DNA from: JALRBM01 sp964477195
Lineage (GTDB): Bacteria > Patescibacteriota > Saccharimonadia > Saccharimonadales > Saccharimonadaceae
Length of the DNA stretch: 16,794 nt
Reading direction: 5' to 3'
Assembly: GCA_964477195.1 (NCBI GenBank)
Contig: CAYZCX010000020.1
Span: 1-16,794, forward strand
The notes below the pieces were generated by a model. That model made no database searches, was not told the origin of the DNA, and was given only the letters and a program-made list of their open reading frames with translations. The translations under genes were made by a program, and so were the position numbers. Below are positions 5,995-11,254 of the stretch, piece by piece. Positions within the stretch are counted from its first letter, which is position 1. The number at the start of each line of letters is the position of its first letter.

Positions 5995-6816
5995 ATGAAT
6001 GTAACAAAAGCGATTATTCCTGTTGCCGGCTGGGGGACGCGCCGGTTGCCAATTACAAAAGCGGTTGAAAAGTGTATGCTGCCTATCGGTAATATTCCCG
6101 TGATTGATTTTGTGGTGCAGGATTGTATCAGGGCGGGCATACGGGATATCTTTTTTGTTGTCAGTGGCGAAGCACCGCAACTGCGAAATTATTATTCTCG
6201 AAACGAGCAGCTCGAAGCGTATCTTCAGAAGAATGGCAAAGAAGCAATGATTTCACAGGTTATGCCACCAACCGATGCGACGTTTCACTTTGTCACGCAG
6301 GATACAACAGATAAGTATGGCACGACGATTCCGGTGTGGTTGTGTAAAGAATTTGTTGGTGAGGACGAGCAGGTTTTGGTGATTATGGGTGATCAGTTTT
6401 TTTATCGAACTGATGGTGGCTCGAATGCGGCTGATTTAATTAACCTTGTTGCTGAGAATAACCTGACCGTAGGGCTTTTTGGTGTGCCTGTTCCGATAGA
6501 AGAGGTGCAAAAGTATGGAGTGATTGATAAAGATGAAAACGATTTCTATAAGCGAATTGTCGAGCATCCAACGCCCGAAACGGCACCTAGCAATCTCAAT
6601 AATGCGAGCTTTTATTTGTTTGATCACCTCATGTTTGACTATCTGGAGCGAGACATGAACAGGCCGCACATGGGTGAATACATGATCATTGACCCTATCA
6701 ATGAATACGTTGCGGGCGGAAAACAGATTATTGTCGGTGAGGCAAAAGGTGAGTATTTAGATGCAGGGAGCGTTGACGGTTGGTTGCACGCTAATAAAGT
6801 AGTGCTTGCGAAATAA
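5995..6816 (+). CDS. galU: GalU-like sugar-phosphate nucleotidyltransferase
   Basis: A 273-aa cytoplasmic enzyme of the nucleotidyltransferase family that includes UTP-glucose-1-phosphate uridylyltransferase (GalU), which makes UDP-glucose for wall and surface glycans. AIIPVAGWGTRRLPITK at residues 6-22 is the nucleotide-binding signature, VLVIMGDQFF (128-137) carries the metal-binding Asp133, and TAPSNLNNASFYLFD (196-210) matches the GalU APSNL region. Near the C-terminus, GEYLDAGSVDGWLHAN matches the YFDCGSKxGYLxAN block. Two usually conserved Lys are altered: the LPIVDKP-like block reads LPIGNIP (29-35), and VEKP reads VEHP (His191). The protein is also slightly short for GalU (about 290). 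Nucleotide and sugar specificity are therefore less certain than the family. It follows the surface protein by 12 bases; the next genes are on the opposite strand. Confidence 0.82.
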   Translation: MNVTKAIIPVAGWGTRRLPITKAVEKCMLPIGNIPVIDFVVQDCIRAGIRDIFFVVSGEAPQLRNYYSRNEQLEAYLQKNGKEAMISQVMPPTDATFHFVTQDTTDKYGTTIPVWLCKEFVGEDEQVLVIMGDQFFYRTDGGSNAADLINLVAENNLTVGLFGVPVPIEEVQKYGVIDKDENDFYKRIVEHPTPETAPSNLNNASFYLFDHLMFDYLERDMNRPHMGEYMIIDPINEYVAGGKQIIVGEAKGEYLDAGSVDGWLHANKVVLAK

Positions 6817-6823
6817 ATTCATG

Positions 6824-6870
6824 GAGCTTTGCCCGGTATCGTTTGTGAGGGACGGACGACCGGGCAGCTC
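6824..6870 (-). terminator. Hairpin at the 3' end of minus-strand module 1
   Basis: GAGC (6824-6827) with TGCCCGGT (6830-6837) pairs with ACCGGGCA (6859-6866) and GCTC (6867-6870), leaving a TT bulge and a 21-base loop. It lies four bases beyond the stop of the minus-strand gene and eight beyond the galU stop, so it may serve both. Read on the minus strand, a loose T-rich stretch follows; there is no strong T-tract either way. The outer flank TTCATGGAGC (6818-6827) recurs exactly at 7328-7337. Confidence 0.55.
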
Positions 6871-6873
6871 TAT

Positions 6874-7242
6874 CTACTGGATGTTCAGAGGAGGAAGTCC
6901 TTTGCTGTCGCGAATTTCATTGTTGACCTGGATGATGTGATCACGGTCGAGAGAATCGCTGGCCAAGAAGTGCTTGAGCCATTTGACGCTCCACACGTCG
7001 TACTCGCGGCTGTTCCTCCTTGTGGGAGGAATGAGATCAGGCTCCACGATAGGGAGCCTGCCCCATAGTTCTTGCAACTCCTCGAAAAAATGCCGCCGTA
7101 AGCGCGTGGGGTCAATCCGTGTGCCTGTTTCGAGCCAGTGTTCAACGATTTTGATGAACCAACCGCGAATATCCTGGCACCAGGCCAAATTCAACCTACT
7201 GCAATCTTCGTGAAGTTTCGCAAGATCGGACAAACCCGACAT
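6874..7242 (-). CDS. Hypothetical protein, paralogue A of a tandem pair
   Basis: A 122-aa protein that I do not recognise. It has no signal peptide or membrane segment and looks soluble, helical and Trp-rich. It is a diverged paralogue of the gene at 7377-7766. WFxKxV occupies residues 28-33 in both, LQELWGRLP (56-64) matches LEEVWGHTP there, both have a P..L.P spacer and a Y..WL segment, and both end with N..R...GLP.L. ATG at 7242 is preferred to the ATG at 7257 because GGGG lies nine bases upstream and it puts WFxKxV at the same position as in the paralogue. It is flanked by its own promoter (7284-7312) and 3' hairpin. Both paralogues run against the strand of surrounding housekeeping genes and are somewhat richer in GC than most neighbours. 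Function is unknown. Confidence 0.72.
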   Translation of the reverse strand: MSGLSDLAKLHEDCSRLNLAWCQDIRGWFIKIVEHWLETGTRIDPTRLRRHFFEELQELWGRLPIVEPDLIPPTRRNSREYDVWSVKWLKHFLASDSLDRDHIIQVNNEIRDSKGLPPLNIQ

Positions 7243-7283
7243 GATAAACAACCCCATTCTATCTAGAAAATAGAGCTTTTTTT

Positions 7284-7312
7284 ACGGTACCATCAAGTGA
7301 CTATGGGGTCAA
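7284..7312 (-). promoter_or_regulatory. Promoter of paralogue A
   Basis: On the minus strand, TTGACC (7312-7307), a 17-base spacer and TACCGT (7289-7284). The region downstream, including AGCTCT and TTTTCTA before the start codon, is shared with the promoter of paralogue B (7808-7836), which strengthens the call beyond a motif match alone. Confidence 0.65.
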
Positions 7313-7333
7313 CAATTACGAGATAATTTCATG

Positions 7334-7368
7334 GAGCAACGCCCGACGCTGATGCATCGGGCGGGCTC
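7334..7368 (-). terminator. Hairpin at the 3' end of minus-strand module 2
   Basis: GAGC (7334-7337) and GCCCGA (7341-7346) pair with TCGGGC (7357-7362) and GCTC (7365-7368), with a small internal loop (AAC opposite GG). It has the same plan as the hairpin at 6824-6870 and lies eight bases beyond the paralogue B stop. A T-rich tract (TTGTTT) follows on the plus strand only, so termination on the minus strand is not certain. Confidence 0.5.
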
Positions 7369-7376
7369 TTGTTTAC

Positions 7377-7766
7377 CTAGGGAGTTAATAACTTGAGTTC
7401 GGGTAACCCCAAGAACTCACGGCAGAGGTTCATGATTGCTTCGGCGTGGGGACCCCACGATTCGTATGAATCACTGTTGGGATGGACCAGGAACATAATG
7501 TGCCCCATGAGCCATCTGTAGTAGCTTTGGACATTTTCCATATCGTCCGCGGATGGAGTGAGAGAAGGAGGTCTGACGGGGGTGTGGCCCCAGACCTCCT
7601 CCAACCTCATGATGACGAACCAGCGATCCTTTTCCTTCAGCTCCATACTGTACTTCAAGCTGACCTGTACGGCCTTCTCGAACCAGCTCATAACCTCCAG
7701 TGCCTCTGCGGCGTTCAGGTCTTCACCCAGAGTTTGAACTTCGAGAGCTTCTTCTGCTTCCGACAT
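7377..7766 (-). CDS. Hypothetical protein, paralogue B of a tandem pair
   Basis: A 129-aa protein that I do not recognise, paralogous to the gene at 6874-7242. Its N-terminus is acidic (MSEAEEALEVQTLGEDLNAAEALE), followed by SWFEKAV (27-33), MRLEEVWGHTPVRPPSLTP (53-71), YYRWLMGHIMFLV (82-94) and the C-terminal REFLGLPEL. There is no signal peptide or clear membrane span. The frame extends upstream to 7817, but the ATG at 7766 has AAAGGAG seven bases before it, and the promoter at 7808-7836 overlaps the longer version, so 7766 is the start. It is transcribed divergently from rplU, with the two promoters about 11 bases apart. Function is unknown; conservation of promoter, leader and hairpin between copies argues that both are functional genes. 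Confidence 0.78.
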   Translation of the reverse strand: MSEAEEALEVQTLGEDLNAAEALEVMSWFEKAVQVSLKYSMELKEKDRWFVIMRLEEVWGHTPVRPPSLTPSADDMENVQSYYRWLMGHIMFLVHPNSDSYESWGPHAEAIMNLCREFLGLPELKLLTP

Positions 7767-7807
7767 ACCAAGACTCCTTTCTTGGATAGAAAACAAGAGC
7801 TTTCTAT

Positions 7808-7836
7808 ACCCTATCATCAGAACATAGTTATGTCAA
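7808..7836 (-). promoter_or_regulatory. Promoter of paralogue B
   Basis: On the minus strand, TTGACA (7836-7831), a 17-base spacer and TAGGGT (7813-7808). The leader contains AGCTCT and TTTTCTA as in paralogue A, then AAAGGAG before the ATG at 7766. The perfect -35 suggests good expression. Confidence 0.75.
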
Positions 7837-7847
7837 AGGACGAAAGG

Positions 7848-7876
7848 TTTACAGAGAAGCTCCTCTCTGTTACAAT
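7848..7876 (+). promoter_or_regulatory. rplU promoter with an internal perfect dyad
   Basis: TTTACA at 7848-7853, a 17-base spacer and TACAAT at 7871-7876, with an extended -10 TGT at 7868-7870. The spacer region is a perfect dyad: ACAGAGA (7851-7857), six bases, TCTCTGT (7864-7870). A protein bound there would cover the space between -35 and -10 and could also affect the divergent promoter of paralogue B. The promoter is clear; the operator role is inferred. Confidence 0.75.
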
Positions 7877-7907
7877 AGATGAGATTGATTAATAAATTAA
7901 AGGAATC

Positions 7908-8219
7908 ATGATGAAAAAAGCAGTCATTAAGGTCGGTGGCAAACAATATATTGCCAGCGAAAAAGAGACCCTCCTGGTGGACCTCCTCCCGGAAGGAACA
8001 AAAGAGCTCACGCTTGATGCACTGTTGGTTATTGATGGTGAAAAAACCACTGTCGGCACGCCAACGGTAAAAGACGTGAAGGTAACCGCTAAGGTTGTCG
8101 AGGACCTTGTAAAGGGCGACAAGATTCGTGTGATCCGCTACAAAGCAAAGAAGCGTGTTCACAAAGAAAATGGTCATCGTCAGAAATATTCAAAGATCGA
8201 GATCGGCTCGATCAAGTAG
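7908..8219 (+). CDS. rplU: 50S ribosomal protein L21
   Basis: L21 binds 23S rRNA in the large ribosomal subunit. The protein is about 102-103 aa, the family's normal length. AVIKVGGKQYIASEKETLLVD opens the typical fold, GTPTVKDVKVTAKVV fits the middle, and the basic C-terminal part IRYKAKKRVHKENGHRQKYSKIEIGSI carries the L21 signature. Two adjacent ATG codons are possible, at 7908 and 7911. AAGGA at 7900-7904 lies three bases before the first and six before the second, so 7911 may be the true start. It has its own strong promoter and a good terminator, so it is monocistronic; rpmA (L27), its common partner, is not next to it. Confidence 0.96.
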   Translation: MMKKAVIKVGGKQYIASEKETLLVDLLPEGTKELTLDALLVIDGEKTTVGTPTVKDVKVTAKVVEDLVKGDKIRVIRYKAKKRVHKENGHRQKYSKIEIGSIK

Positions 8220-8235
8220 TAGCAATACGCAGTAT

Positions 8236-8266
8236 AAAAAACCACCGTGTAGAACGGTGGTTTTTT
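8236..8266 (+). terminator. rplU rho-independent terminator
   Basis: AAAAAACCACCGT (8236-8248) pairs perfectly with ACGGTGGTTTTTT (8254-8266) around a GTAGA loop. The A-run and T-run make it potentially bidirectional. Confidence 0.95.
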
Positions 8267-8280
8267 ATTATGAAATATTG

Positions 8281-8310
8281 TATAATATACAAACGTTGAC
8301 ATTTCGTCAA
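8281..8310 (+). promoter_or_regulatory. -10 element and operator-like dyad before the 151-aa gene
   Basis: TATAAT at 8281-8286 is a perfect -10, although the -35 position (TGGTTT) is weak. Just downstream, TTGAC-ATTTC-GTCAA at 8296-8310 is a perfect five-base dyad located near the predicted start of transcription, seven bases before the ribosome site. It could be a repressor site or a small leader hairpin. Confidence 0.5.
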
Positions 8311-8327
8311 TCTGACAGGAGGATGAA

Positions 8328-8783
8328 GTGCGAGTCATGGGCGAAGGTCTTAGCGCAGGTGATTTCTTGGTAGCAAGGAGTTTTGGCAAGACCCGAATCC
8401 TTCGTGTGACGAGTCGCTCGTGGTATCTGCCCGCCTTAGGCTGGCATGTCCGCGTGCGGAATGTTCCGCAGGATTCGCTCGCGCGTCGCTATGTGAATGG
8501 CCTCGAACGCAAGCTGCAGCCGAAGGGGTTTATCTTTTGGCTGATGCCGTTCTACACTCAGAAGTGGCGTGGCTTCGATACGCTCACTGGTCGTGCGCGA
8601 TTGTACGGCTTCACTACTGAAGACGAGGCGGTCCAGAAGGCCGCATCGTTGCCGAACTTTGAGGTCGATGATGTCATTTTGTGGGTGCTTCGGCGGCTGC
8701 CGAAGCGTCTTCAGCCGCTGACACTCATTGTAGCGCTCGAGATCAAGTATTTCTTTCGGCCAGCCGATAGGCTTCCGTGGTAA
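8328..8783 (+). CDS. Hypothetical 151-aa basic protein
   Basis: A protein I do not recognise. It is basic, rich in Arg, Trp and Phe, and lacks a signal peptide. GLSAGDFLVARSFGKTRILRVTSRSW begins a beta-like N-terminal part, WLMPFYTQKWRGFDTLTGRARLYGF forms the middle, and TEDEAVQKAASLPNF looks helical. DDVILWVLRRLPKRLQPLTLIVALEIKYFF near the C-terminus is amphipathic rather than a clear membrane span. GTG at 8328 is supported by AGGAGG at 8317-8322, five bases upstream; the ATG at 8337 is 14 bases away. It stands alone between the rplU terminator and the parA promoter. A GC stem TGCGAG/CTCGCA at 8791-8817 lies after its stop without a T-tract. Function is unknown. Confidence 0.72.
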   Translation: MRVMGEGLSAGDFLVARSFGKTRILRVTSRSWYLPALGWHVRVRNVPQDSLARRYVNGLERKLQPKGFIFWLMPFYTQKWRGFDTLTGRARLYGFTTEDEAVQKAASLPNFEVDDVILWVLRRLPKRLQPLTLIVALEIKYFFRPADRLPW

Positions 8784-8790
8784 GTGGTAC

Positions 8791-8817
8791 TGCGAGCGGG
8801 CTTCCTCCTGTCTCGCA
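8791..8817 (+). terminator. Weak stem-loop after the 151-aa gene
   Basis: TGCGAG (8791-8796) pairs with CTCGCA (8812-8817) around a 15-base loop, eight bases after the stop codon. No T-tract follows, so it is at best a weak or factor-dependent terminator. Confidence 0.35.
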
Positions 8818-8879
8818 CCTAAGATCATGAATCTTTTCGTGGTTTTTGGTGCGATTTTAGATTTTGCAAGTTCCGCTCG

Positions 8880-8888
8880 TGCTATAAT
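8880..8888 (+). promoter_or_regulatory. Extended -10 promoter of parAB
   Basis: TGCTATAAT at 8880-8888 is a perfect extended -10. A poor -35 (ATTTTG, 8861-8866) lies 16 bases upstream. The start near 8894 gives a short leader with GAGGG at 8901-8905 before the GTG at 8917. Its location inside the longer open frame argues against the upstream start at 8827. Confidence 0.7.
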
Positions 8889-8916
8889 TAGGGGAAAGAA
8901 GAGGGAAATATACACT

Positions 8917-9678
8917 GTGACGACCGTCATTTCAGTAACCAACCAAAAAGGTGGGGTGGGCAAGACAACAAGTGCCGTTAATATTGCATATTATTTGGCA
9001 AAACAGGGGAAGAAGACACTCCTGATAGATTTTGACCCTCAGGGAAACGCCACGAGTGGTCTCGGCGTCGATAAGCAAGAGCTCGAAGGAACAATGAGTG
9101 ATGTGATTCTCGAGACGAAACAACTCGTTGACGTGATTCTTCCGACGAAGCACAAAAATCTCTTTTTGGCTCCGACGACACCTCATCTGGCGAATACCGA
9201 GGTAGAACTCGCACAAGCGAATCGACGCTTTACACGGCTTCGTAATGCTATAGGGACGGTGAATGGATACGACTTTGTATTGATTGATAATCCACCGAGC
9301 TTGAGTTTGCTGACGGTAAATGGATTAATCGCGGCGCAGTATGTTTTGCTGCCGGTACAAGCAGAATTCTATGCGCTTGAAGGACTGGGACAACTTCTTG
9401 AGACGATGAAACTTATCCGTAAAAGCATGAATCCAACCCTTGATCTCATAGGGGTACTCCCAACGATGGTAGATGGGCGGACAACACTGAGTGGTCAGGT
9501 GCATGAAGAGATTAAGAAACATTTCCCCGGGAAAGTATTTAAGACCGTTATCCCACGCAATATCCGACTTGCTGAAGCGCCGAGTCATGGTCTTCCTGTG
9601 GGTGCATATGACCGTTTCTCGAAGGGGGCGCGTGCGTATAAGTCGGTAACGAAGGAGGTGCTAGATCGTGTCGGCTAA
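8917..9678 (+). CDS. parA: Chromosome-partitioning ATPase ParA/Soj
   Basis: A 253-aa deviant-Walker ATPase that cooperates with ParB to segregate the chromosome origin region. The P-loop is KGGVGKTT (residues 11-18), Walker A' is DFDPQGNATSGLG (38-50) and Walker B is VLIDNPPS (121-128). IPRNIRLAEAPSHGLPV and YDRFSKGARAY are typical ParA/Soj C-terminal segments. GTG at 8917 is chosen because the protein then begins MTTVISVTNQKGG as usual for the family and the promoter lies just upstream; the ATG at 8827 would add 30 hydrophobic and basic residues that overlap the promoter. parB overlaps the last 11 bases, so the two are translationally coupled. Confidence 0.95.
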   Translation: MTTVISVTNQKGGVGKTTSAVNIAYYLAKQGKKTLLIDFDPQGNATSGLGVDKQELEGTMSDVILETKQLVDVILPTKHKNLFLAPTTPHLANTEVELAQANRRFTRLRNAIGTVNGYDFVLIDNPPSLSLLTVNGLIAAQYVLLPVQAEFYALEGLGQLLETMKLIRKSMNPTLDLIGVLPTMVDGRTTLSGQVHEEIKKHFPGKVFKTVIPRNIRLAEAPSHGLPVGAYDRFSKGARAYKSVTKEVLDRVG

Positions 9679-10552
9679 AAAAGGACTAGGCAGAGGGTTT
9701 GATTCGCTTATCCCTACGGAATTATTTGACGAATCGTTCGACCCAACGGCCGAACAAGACGAAAAGATGAGCGAACTGCGCCAGATTCGATTGGAGCAGA
9801 TTGAGGCGGATCCTGATCAACCTCGTCGCACATTTGATGAGATTGCACTTGATGAACTGGCGATTTCTATTGCAGAGCATGGAATTTTGCAGCCTATCGT
9901 CGTGACGCCATATGGTGGTCATTATCGCATAGTGGCGGGAGAGCGACGGTGGCGGGCGGCGAAAAAAGCGGGATTAGAAAAAATTCCTGCATTGGTGCGA
10001 ACATTGAGCGACCAACACAAGCTTGAGTTATCACTCATCGAGAATCTACAGCGCCAAGATTTGAATGTGCTTGAGACGGCCACGGCGTATTTGAAGCTGC
10101 GAGATCAATTCAACCTCACGCTGGACGAAATTGGACAACGGGTTGGCGGAAAATCACCGAGTAGTGTGAGTAATACGCTTCGGTTGTTGCGGCTACCAGA
10201 GGCTGTCCGTGAGGCACTTGCCGATGGAAGATTGCGTGAAGGTCAGGCGCGTCCGCTTGTAAGCGTCGATCCCAAGAAGACAGAGGAAATTCTCCCTCGC
10301 ATTTTGAGTGAAGAGTGGAGCGCTCGTAAGATCGAGCAGTATGCTACTGAAACAAAGAATACTCAAGTAGGAGCTGCGAGACAGGCTTCCCGATCAGCAA
10401 GTTCTAGACTATATGAGCAAGAAACGACTCGTTTTAAGAAACGATTTAATACTGATGTCAGCGTAAAAACTACCCAAAAAGGTGCTGGACAGATTATTAT
10501 CCGCTTTAAAGATGATGGTGAATTTCAGCGAATTAAAGAATTACTAGGGTAG
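9668..10552 (+). CDS. parB: Chromosome-partitioning protein ParB/Spo0J
   Basis: A 294-aa DNA-binding CTPase that loads at parS sites, slides along DNA and stimulates ParA. The N-terminal KGLGRGFDSLIP is the ParA-contacting box. The ParB/Srx-like domain follows with DPDQPRRTF, GERRWRA (91-97) and ENLQRQDLN (125-133), the family's CTP-binding motifs. The helix-turn-helix is near 148-175 (TLDEIGQRVGGKSPSSVSNT), then the linker and a C-terminal dimerisation segment ending IIIRFKDDGEFQRIKELLG. GTG at 9668 has AAGGAGG upstream inside parA. The stop TAG abuts the stop of the convergent lepB with no space. I saw no parS-like palindrome in the window. Confidence 0.95.
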   Translation: MSAKKGLGRGFDSLIPTELFDESFDPTAEQDEKMSELRQIRLEQIEADPDQPRRTFDEIALDELAISIAEHGILQPIVVTPYGGHYRIVAGERRWRAAKKAGLEKIPALVRTLSDQHKLELSLIENLQRQDLNVLETATAYLKLRDQFNLTLDEIGQRVGGKSPSSVSNTLRLLRLPEAVREALADGRLREGQARPLVSVDPKKTEEILPRILSEEWSARKIEQYATETKNTQVGAARQASRSASSRLYEQETTRFKKRFNTDVSVKTTQKGAGQIIIRFKDDGEFQRIKELLG

Positions 10553-11152
10553 CTAGAAGCTGCGCATCGTTGTGAGAGGATAGATACGATATCCCACTGG
10601 TCCTACGATGTCATATAGCGGTATGAGGCCAAGCCCATTGCGTGAGTCGTAGGAGTAATCATCCTGGCGGTGATCACCTGAGACGAAGATCGTGCCATCT
10701 GTAACGGTAGTATCAACTTCTCCACTGGTGGGGGACCCTGGCTCGCCATGATTAGCGTCGTCTGGACGAAATCCATCCGGGTGCTCTGTATTATAGACGG
10801 TGAGTACGCCGTCTTTGACAGTGACACGCTCACCGGCAAACGCAATCACTCGCTTGACGATATACTCATCACCCGTACCAGGATTGTACATAGGGTTTTT
10901 GAAAACGATAATTTGTCCGCGCTCAGGGGTGTATGGTTGGTTTTGGAGTTGTGCCCAGGTGACAGGAAGGCGATTAACGATGAGGCGGTCACCAGTAACG
11001 AGGGTTTTTTCCATACTAGGCCCAACGACATTAAAGCTACGGAATACATAGGTATTAATAAGAAGCGTGCCGACAAGAACGCACACAATGAAAATAGCGA
11101 TATTGAGTACATCTTTAACAAAAGGGTGACGTTGCATAAATGATGCTTCCAT
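10553..11152 (-). CDS. lepB: Signal peptidase I (canonical Ser/Lys type)
   Basis: A 199-aa membrane-bound peptidase that removes signal peptides from Sec and Tat substrates. A single N-terminal membrane segment spans about residues 15-35. The catalytic Ser46 is in GPSMEKTL and the catalytic Lys100 in YIVKRVIAFAGERV. GDHRQDDYSYDSRNGLG (159-175) is the conserved late box. Unlike the SipW-like protein at 2831-3355, this is the standard Ser/Lys dyad, so the organism has both types. The start is uncertain: the ATG at 11152 lies only seven bases after the -10 element, and the ATG at 11137 has GGAAG eight bases upstream and would begin MQRHPFVKDV. It is convergent with parB (stops adjacent) and divergent from the LCP gene. 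Confidence 0.94.
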   Translation of the reverse strand: MEASFMQRHPFVKDVLNIAIFIVCVLVGTLLINTYVFRSFNVVGPSMEKTLVTGDRLIVNRLPVTWAQLQNQPYTPERGQIIVFKNPMYNPGTGDEYIVKRVIAFAGERVTVKDGVLTVYNTEHPDGFRPDDANHGEPGSPTSGEVDTTVTDGTIFVSGDHRQDDYSYDSRNGLGLIPLYDIVGPVGYRIYPLTTMRSF

Positions 11153-11159
11153 TGCTCTT

Positions 11160-11189
11160 ACTATACACGATTTTAGATATGACTGTAAA
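11160..11189 (-). promoter_or_regulatory. lepB promoter
   Basis: On the minus strand, TTTACA (11189-11184), an 18-base spacer and TATAGT (11165-11160). The -10 ends seven bases before the ATG at 11152, so either that ATG is leaderless or translation begins at 11137. Confidence 0.6.
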
Positions 11190-11200
11190 AGTAAAAAGTT

Positions 11201-11206
11201 TATGAT
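11201..11206 (+). promoter_or_regulatory. Possible -10 of the LCP gene
   Basis: TATGAT at 11201-11206 with only a weak -35 (TATGAC, 11178-11183) 17 bases upstream. A second candidate, TATAGT at 11236-11241, abuts the ribosome site AGGAG (11242-11246) and would exclude it from the transcript, so the first is preferred. Confidence 0.35.
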
Positions 11207-11254
11207 TTTTCATTCAAAAAAAGCCATAAGTCGTATATAGTAGGAGAAGTATTT

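Noticed and set aside
6829..7213. Plus-strand open frames opposite paralogue A
   Set aside because: They have no ribosome site or family features, whereas the minus-strand frame has a promoter, hairpin and a paralogue.
8827..8916. 30-residue N-terminal extension of ParA
   Set aside because: The extended -10 promoter lies within it, and ParA proteins normally begin shortly before the P-loop, as with the GTG at 8917.
8883..10552. parS site near parAB
   Set aside because: I looked for the TGTTTCACGTGAAACA-like palindrome here and in the rest of the window and saw none, though this was by eye and degenerate sites could be missed.
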